From: Lytechinus pictus
Lineage: Eukaryota; Echinodermata; Echinoidea; Temnopleuroida; Toxopneustidae
Length of the DNA: 64,000 nt
Reading direction: 5' to 3'
Assembly (NCBI RefSeq): GCF_037042905.1
Contig: NC_087257.1
Coordinates: forward strand, 11,940,001-12,004,000
Positions within the stretch are counted from its first letter, which is position 1. Every line of letters begins with the position of its first letter. The notes below the pieces were generated by a model, which was given only the letters and a program-made list of their open reading frames with translations, did not search any database and was not told the DNA's origin. Of the stretch, positions 57,530 to 64,000 are shown in pieces. Both the position numbers and the translations under genes were made by a program.

Positions 57530-60500
57530 TCTGCATTTATTAATAAATCAAAATTACAAATTTATAACAATGATATAAAATGAAACATACATACTGATCA
57601 AGTTACAAAGGTGACAATTGTATAGTAGTTAAGTAGATATAATAGACATAATATTCATGTAAACAATAACAAATGAATGTAAATGCAGAGGCCAGCTATC
57701 GTAAGCTGAAAGCTTGAAATAATAGCAGCCAGGGGAAAAGAGGCTACATGGAAACCATAATAAAAATACCGAGTCTTTATTATTTAAAAGTGATGTCACT
57801 TATATAGCTTAAAATATAATAAAAGGAAGGGGGGGGGAAGGGGCAAGATGAAGTGTGTGCAAGTGAGTGCGAATGCAGGTGAGAATTTATAAGTATTTAG
57901 ATAAAAGGTACCTCTTTAGTGAAGCTTTAAATGATATAAGAGATGCAGCTTGTTTGATATCATTCGGAAGGTTGTTCCAAACATCCGGGCCGTGATGCCG
58001 TATTGTTTTGTGAGCAATTATTAGTTTTGGGTTTGTTAAATGAAAGTCAGATGAATGTCGAGTAGGGTATGAATGAATGTCTCTATTATAGACAAAAATA
58101 TTTCGAAAGGGTGTTGGTATAGTGTTGGTGGAAAATTTGTACATAAAAATAGCAGTTTGATAAGTGTGAATATCGTAGATCTTCAATGTTTTAAAATCAT
58201 GAAATATAGGATCAGTATGAGCGAGATAATGGGAGTGATGACAAATGCGAAGTGCTTTCTTTTGAAGGCGCAATATTGAATCGATTTTGATTTTGTTACT
58301 ATTTCCCCATACAATATTACAATAAGATATATACGATAAGATAAATGAGTTATAGAGCATAAGTAACGATCTTTGAGAGATATAATATTTTAATTTATAC
58401 AAAATGCCTATGCCTCTTCCTGCCATCATGCTTATATTACGAATGTGACTACTCCAAGTTATGTTAGCATCGATCACTACACCTAAAAATTTAGTTTCTT
58501 GTTTTTCATTAATGGGTATATCATTGATATAAATATTATCGCGAAATATATGTTTAGAATTAATGTGTTTGAAGTACATGAAATTTGTTTTATCTATGTT
58601 AAGTGAAAGTTTGTTTGATTTAAACCATATTGATAATTTCTTTAATTCTTGATTGAGAGTTGCAACAAGTATGTTTAAGTTGTGGTGTGAATAAAATATG
58701 TTGGTGTCATCTGCGAATAAAACATATGTAAGTAAGGGTGATGTGTTCACAATGTCGTTCATATATATTAAAAATAATAAAGGTCCCAGGATTGAACCCT
58801 GTGGTACTCCACATATTACGGGGCATATATTAGATGATTTGGATTTAAAATTAACATATTGGCGTCTATTAGCTAAATAATCTTTAAACCAAGATAGTAC
58901 GATCCCTCTGATTCCATATGTCTTTAGTTTACTCAGTAATATGCGATGGTCCATTGTATCGAACGCCTTCGATAAATCCATAAAAACCCCAATAGTGTGC
59001 TCCTTTTTTGAAAGTGAATCAGTTATTTTATCATATAATTGTAAAATTGCATAATCGGTTGAATGGTTTTTTCTGAAACCATATTGATTGGGGATTAATA
59101 ATTTGTTAGTGTCCAAAAATGAGTATAAACGATTGTAAACAATTTTTTCAAGTATTTTGGAAATGCTTGGTAACAGTGAAATAGGGCGGTAGTTTACAAT
59201 CCGACATGGGTCATCTTTTTTATATATTGGAATAATTTTGGCAAGTTTTAGCGATTCAGGAAAAACACCTTGAGAGAGAGACAGATTGAAAATATGTACA
59301 AGTGGAGAAGCCAGGAAAAAAATTATTTGTTTAAGTAGATATACACTTATCCCATCATGGCCACTGGATTTGCTGGGTTTTAAGGATCGAACAATTTCTA
59401 ACATTTCCTGAATATTTGTAGGGTTGAAAAATAAGGAGTGTTCGTTATGGTTATCTAAATATTGTGAAAAATCATGGTCATTGGTAACAATTTTCGAAGC
59501 TAGGTTTGGACCAACATTAGTAAAAAATGAATTGAATGCGTTTGCAATAACACTGGGGTCTCTGATGTGGTCACCATTTTCTAAAAATTCATCATTGTCT
59601 CGATCATCTTTTTTCTTACCTAGAATGTCATTTATTGTATGCCATAAAGTTTTGTTATTGTCTTTATTGTTTTCAATTTTGTCTGAGAAGTAAGATTTTC
59701 GTGCTAAACGGATTACAGATGTTAATTTATTACGATATTTTTTGTATTTATTTTGATGTTCTATTGTAGGTGATTTAAGTGATATCTTATACAATCTATT
59801 GCGAGTAAATATAGATTTAATTATTCCTTGAGTGATCCATGGTTGTTTATTCTTCTTTTTGTTTGAAGTTATTTTTGTCAAAGGTACGTTTTTGTTGTAA
59901 TAATGAAGAAGTTTGTTTATGAATATTTCATATGAATTGTTAACATCCTGCTCTTGATAAACATCTTGCCATGTTTCTGTAAACAGATCTGTTTTTAGGG
60001 AATCTATGTTGCGCTTGGTCTCTTTTCGTCGAGTAGTGTGTTCTGTGTTGCATTGTTTATGTAAGCGATAGGTGCTTGAACATATCGTGAAAATAGGTAA
60101 ATGATCAGAGATATCATAATATATTATTCCATTATTATTGGTATTAAATACATTTGTAAAAATATTGTCAATAATTGTATGTGTCGCATTTGTTATCCTC
60201 GTAGGTTTATCAATGAGAGGTTTAAAAGAAAATGATGACATCAAAGTGATCATGTGTTGGCCGAGGGCAGTATAAGGTATTGAGAGATCTATATTAAAAT
60301 CGCCCATGATGTAGATGTCCTTATTTTCACGAGATACAGTTTCGAGACATAATTCTAATCTATCTAGGAATATATCAACAACGCTGTTTGGTGGCCTATA
60401 TATTACACCGACTATTTTATTTTTATGTTTATCATCGATAATTTCTATGAATAAAGTTTCTAACCCGTCAAGTTGAATATCGTCCCTTATTTTATAATGC

Positions 60501-61065
60501 ATATCATTGTGAATATAAAAAGCGACCCCACCTCCCTTTCCTTGTTTACGATCTATATGGTTAAATGTATAATTATCAATTTCGAATATGGGAGGGGTTG
60601 TTGAGTGTAACCACGTCTCGGTCATACCTATAATAGAGAATGGAAATTTATTCAATATATTTAAGAATTCACTGAAAGTTTCAAAGTTCTTTTGTAAGCT
60701 TCGAATGTTTATGTGCATTAAGCTAAAGTGATTTGGTTTATCGTTTCGATTTTTAGTATTAAAAGCTGAAATAAATTCTTTAGCAGTGTAATATTTGCTC
60801 TGGGGGGCAAATACTTCATCATTAAATATGTCATCCAAATGAGGTACATTTTGGTTTGCAGTACGATTGGGAGTGCTCGGTGCGTGCAAGGTGCTAGGAG
60901 GGGTGCATGTGTTTTGCGTTGAGTGTATAAGGGTGTGTTCACGCGTGACGGTCTGACATACTCAAGGCTAGTGGCAACCTGTATTTTGTGACATTTGCTA
61001 CAAAAAAAATTGGGGGGGGGGGGGAGAAGGAGGAAAAAAGGTAAAATAGCTGTTTGCAAATAATT
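57530..61065 (-). mobile_element. Non-LTR (LINE) retrotransposon, intact ORF2
   Basis: The element is read on the minus strand: a leader below about 61065, the polyprotein frame 60718-57887, then a roughly 350-base AT-rich 3' UTR to about 57530. The left edge is estimated from the change of sequence texture; no clean target duplication or tail was found. No ORF1 was seen, so the copy is probably 5'-truncated. It lies on the host-gene strand, upstream of the first vWD exon found. Confidence 0.7.
57887..60718 (-). CDS. Endonuclease/reverse transcriptase polyprotein (LINE ORF2)
   Basis: 943 residues from the first ATG (60718); the frame is open to 60961 but has no ATG there. The start coincides with the usual beginning of the endonuclease (MHINIRSL). 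Endonuclease motifs: ETWL at about residue 34, VIYRPPN, GDFNID near 140, SDHLPIF near 200. Reverse transcriptase motifs: NYRPISLLPSISKILE, a FMDLSKAFDT block (catalytic Asp), GVPQGSILGPLLF and the FADD active site. The end has the W-N-x-L-P block common in CR1/Jockey-group elements. It nicks target DNA and copies its RNA into it. All catalytic motifs are intact, with no stop or frameshift, so it may be young or active. Confidence 0.92.
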   Translation of the reverse strand: MHINIRSLQKNFETFSEFLNILNKFPFSIIGMTETWLHSTTPPIFEIDNYTFNHIDRKQGKGGGVAFYIHNDMHYKIRDDIQLDGLETLFIEIIDDKHKNKIVGVIYRPPNSVVDIFLDRLELCLETVSRENKDIYIMGDFNIDLSIPYTALGQHMITLMSSFSFKPLIDKPTRITNATHTIIDNIFTNVFNTNNNGIIYYDISDHLPIFTICSSTYRLHKQCNTEHTTRRKETKRNIDSLKTDLFTETWQDVYQEQDVNNSYEIFINKLLHYYNKNVPLTKITSNKKKNKQPWITQGIIKSIFTRNRLYKISLKSPTIEHQNKYKKYRNKLTSVIRLARKSYFSDKIENNKDNNKTLWHTINDILGKKKDDRDNDEFLENGDHIRDPSVIANAFNSFFTNVGPNLASKIVTNDHDFSQYLDNHNEHSLFFNPTNIQEMLEIVRSLKPSKSSGHDGISVYLLKQIIFFLASPLVHIFNLSLSQGVFPESLKLAKIIPIYKKDDPCRIVNYRPISLLPSISKILEKIVYNRLYSFLDTNKLLIPNQYGFRKNHSTDYAILQLYDKITDSLSKKEHTIGVFMDLSKAFDTMDHRILLSKLKTYGIRGIVLSWFKDYLANRRQYVNFKSKSSNICPVICGVPQGSILGPLLFLIYMNDIVNTSPLLTYVLFADDTNIFYSHHNLNILVATLNQELKKLSIWFKSNKLSLNIDKTNFMYFKHINSKHIFRDNIYINDIPINEKQETKFLGVVIDANITWSSHIRNISMMAGRGIGILYKLKYYISQRSLLMLYNSFILSYISYCNIVWGNSNKIKIDSILRLQKKALRICHHSHYLAHTDPIFHDFKTLKIYDIHTYQTAIFMYKFSTNTIPTPFRNIFVYNRDIHSYPTRHSSDFHLTNPKLIIAHKTIRHHGPDVWNNLPNDIKQAASLISFKASLKRYLLSKYL

Positions 61066-61454
61066 ATGTTAAGATAAAACATAATGTTCGTGGGATTCTA
61101 TTACCCTCAACAAAATGGGCAACATTGCCTGGAAAAAGAATTGAATGTATATACATAGTACAGCTGCACATGGTTTTGTGTACACTCAGCAAACTGAACG
61201 AACAATAGATCAAATAAAATTGCATGTATTTTTTCCATCACAATAAATTAGACAATGTTATTGTTCAAAGATAAGGGGTTCAATTGCCGGTATGGCAATT
61301 ACCCGGAAATACCGTAGATAGGATAAATATGTACACCGCAAACAAAAAGAAAAAACGCCATTCAAACCCAAAGCACGTCGCTCAGGCCGCCATTCCAACA
61401 ACCATTGCTCAAACCAATTTAACCAAACTTTAAACAAATTTTTTTTTTTTTAGA
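61066..61454. other. AT-rich DNA upstream of the LINE
   Basis: No coding sequence recognised. A T12 run at about 61440-61451 ends the stretch. Confidence 0.35.
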
Positions 61455-62020
61455 CTATTCAAAAGTCGGAACAACTGTTGCCAGAGCGACACACCCGAAC
61501 AAAGCGCTCAAAGCTCCAAACAGCGCTTCTAACGCGTAACTAGTTTGAATCATGGACCTATTATGAAGCATCATTCCAGTGGCGTTCATAAACCATAAAT
61601 TTGGACATACATAAAGCAAATATATGAAATATGTCATTATGATTATAGCATATAGAATGTGTAACAATGGTAAAACGATATCATTTGAATGACTAAACCT
61701 TGGGATGCTGAACATGCAAGCTAAAAAGAAGACATGTTTTATTTTAAATACTTGTTTTGATTGAATCTTGAAAATAGGAAACATATTCTCATTTGCATAG
61801 GCCCATACATGCTTTGACTTTAACCTGATTGTCGGCAAAACTGATTCAAAGCAACGTAGGTGAAGCGAAGAATAAAGAATTTTTGCATCAATAAAAAAGA
61901 TGAAAACAATTCGTTGAAGTGTTTGCCTGGTTAGGATAGGAAATTTAGGCGAGAAATGCAAATGAGAAAGAAGACCCGAAAGGCACTGAGCATGTATTGA
62001 TGAAAGAACATCCAACATAA
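61455..62020 (-). pseudogene. Unrecognised open frame with membrane-like segments
   Basis: Minus-strand frame of about 190 codons from the first ATG, ending TAG, followed at once by an A12 run on that strand. Two hydrophobic stretches near the end (VLPLLHILYAIIIMTYF, then LFGALSALFGCVALATVV) could be membrane helices. A diverged partner lies at 62460-62950 in the same orientation, but broken by stops and frameshifts. I do not recognise a family. Low coding quality and the A-run suggest a decayed or retroposed copy rather than a live gene. Confidence 0.25.
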
Positions 62021-62459
62021 TAGACAATATCAATCCCAATTTGAAATGACTATCTCCAGTATGGGGAAAGCCACTACACAAGTTGAATGGTTTGAAGGCA
62101 TGTGTCGTTTTAAAATGAGAACAACATTTACGTATTTATGTCCAGGTGATTCCTGAATTCTCAATGAAATGGGTTGACAGTATGTCATACAAGGCCAACA
62201 AAAAATTCAAAAGTGAGATTGGGCTTTTTTTAAAATGTTATTTACGTGAATTATCAACGGAATATAAATGTATATTGTGTTCCTGCGTTTGCCCAGGACG
62301 TATAAAACAATAAAAAGTTGGTTTATGATTATAAAGAAGGCATTATAGGCCCTAAGGCGGGTTACCTATAGGGCCTAAATCCTAAAGAAGGTGCAAATAT
62401 ATCTGATCTGCACAGCCTACGAATAGCAAAGTAATTATCTTGATGTGGCAAAACTTTAC

Positions 62460-62950
62460 AAATGAATCACAGATCACTTTTTTTTTTTAATATTATTTTT
62501 ATTATTATTACCATGCAGAATACACGCATGTTTTGTTTTGGGCTGAAATGCAATTTACATGAAAAATTATACGCAAGCCTCCGTTTGCACTGTAAGTGCT
62601 TTAAATGTAACCTTATTGTCGGTAAACCTGATTGTTCTATGTATTAATCGAAATGGAGTATGAATAAAGAAAAATCAGATTTACTTCAATAAAGAAAAAA
62701 GAACACAGTCCTGGGTTCGCCAGGGAAGGAGAAATTTACGCCAGAAATTCAGGTGAAAAGGTCATGAAGGTAGGCGCCACATGAGATCATGATATGTGGG
62801 CACAATGAATGGATAAATGAAGATCCTTGTTTAATTGACGATAGGCCTATAGCTTGATATACATAAAAAGATAATGGTACAAAAGCAATAGCAAAGAATT
62901 TATACATGATATTCGAGGTAAATCTGAACAAGTGCAGTTTACATTCCATC
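62460..62950 (-). pseudogene. Broken partner of the 61455-62020 frame
   Basis: Shared blocks in order with 61.45-62.05 kb: 'taaccttattgtcggtaaacc' partly matching 'taacctgattgtcggcaaaac', 'gaataaagaa', 'gaaatttacgccagaaatt' partly matching 'gaaatttaggcgagaaat'. The frame is interrupted by several stops. Product unknown. Confidence 0.3.
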
Positions 62951-64000
62951 GGTTAGAGCATGGACCGTTAAGTAGGTCAATGGTCAGAGTACTCGATACT
63001 CGAAGGAACATGATCGATGATAACAAATAAACATCGATTCATAGATCTACGCAGGAAATCAAAACATAACACATGAGTTCGTATTTTGAGGATACTATAT
63101 ATGGAAAATGAGTATTATGTTCTAGATCATGTTTAAATAATGCCTATAGTGTATGATAAAGACAAAACGTTTTGATGTTTTTAGTGTTGTTCAAATAAAG
63201 ATTTTCCCACAATTTGTATAGGCCTAAATCTCAAGAAAGATTTTATTAATGGCATCGATTAAATATATATTATGATTTTCAATGTATTTATGAAATAAGT
63301 TCCTCATTTGGATTTGACTCCATGCGTGTGTTTTGACTTAGGTCGACATAAAGTGATCGCGTTTGATGGGTAAAAATGCATAGAGCCAGCTCTTGTGACT
63401 GTGCTCCAAAGAACATCAACATAGACTAATGACGAATTACTATGATCAATTTAACAGTTACATAGATTATGTAGATTCATATACCAACATAATACGATTT
63501 GTGAATTCCGTTGTCGCTTTGTTTAGAACTGATAAATGATCGTGTATAAGCTGCCAAATGGGCAAAGAACAATTTAGTTTGATTATAATCCGGCCCTTAT
63601 CCGTGGAAGGTGATATAATGGAACGTTTTACATGTCCAATAGTCCTAACTGTAAAAGGAGAATAACACCCTTATTTGAATTCAGGAGGATTCACTATGTT
63701 AAATACAACAGCCTTAATTGTCATAATAATTTGGAGCATTAAAAACAACTTCCACTTGTACCGCCACAGCCACACAAGGATAGTATTCTACACGATGTAT
63801 ACATATTTAAAAAAAAGAGATGCGACAACAGAATTCAAGAATCTCATAAAGGTGTATCTTATACAGGGCAATCGCAGATCACTATTGTCTAAACTTATCA
63901 GAATATAATCTGAGCTTGAAATAGAGTTCATATGAAGTTATGCTTCGGTTCCCAATAGCAAAAATGTATTAACTATATTGTCCGCAGACCTGGTTGTGAT
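62951..64000. other. AT-rich DNA, nothing recognised
   Basis: Short open frames (for example 63675-63908 on the plus strand) have no recognised domain, splice context or codon signal. No vWD exon was found here. Confidence 0.35.

Noticed and set aside
60719..60889. Extension of the LINE protein to 1,000 residues
   Set aside because: The first codon there is TTG, not ATG; the first ATG is at 60718, where the endonuclease begins. The open frame above it is reported but not included.

Overview
This is eukaryotic nuclear DNA: AT-rich, with long introns, spliced exons, microsatellites and very many transposon remnants. The secreted vWD/mucin-type gene, the abundance of fold-back MITEs and several repeat styles (for example the GGTTCG-type repeats and the 'cccgtttcataaa' hairpins) suggest a marine deuterostome invertebrate, most likely a sea urchin or other echinoderm. 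That assignment rests on memory of repeat types, not on a search.

The backbone is one large minus-strand gene that I assembled from splice signals and reading phase. Eleven exons run from 55653 down to 3035: the middle and end of a vWD domain (55653-55411, 54225-54088), a C8 domain (51495-51335, 50174-50018), a TIL domain fused in one exon to a very long Pro/Thr repeat (47534 to about 44912), an unrecognised module (35521-35266, 31015-30856), a VWC-like module split over tiny exons (9008-8980, 6381-6280, 5107-5068) and a C-terminal cystine knot with the stop codon (3327-3035). The phases agree at every junction and the sum is about 1,399 codons. The layout is that of a secreted gel-forming mucin or vWF-like protein. 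Its 5' end is not seen and probably lies outside the window.

The introns carry most of the DNA. The 21.8 kb intron between 30856 and 9008 holds a 14.9 kb block (15303-30181) bounded by TTAA and short inverted repeats. Its interior is a roughly 230-bp tandem array with a 3,892-bp higher-order period. A compact 987-bp relative with the same ends lies at 32080-33066, so the array appears to have grown inside a transposon. The intron between 44912 and 35521 holds a decayed L2/CR1-like LINE (37.96-40.29 kb) and five tandem 408-bp units, each with a tRNA-Glu-like gene whose anticodon reads UCA. Other introns hold fold-back elements, a TA-flanked MITE, 42-bp GGTTCG repeats and trinucleotide arrays.

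Upstream of the visible exons, on the same strand, is a non-LTR retrotransposon with an intact endonuclease/reverse-transcriptase frame (57887-60718, open to 60961). The last 3 kb hold AT-rich DNA with a duplicated, decayed open frame. The first 2.9 kb may be the end of an LTR element; this is weakly supported.
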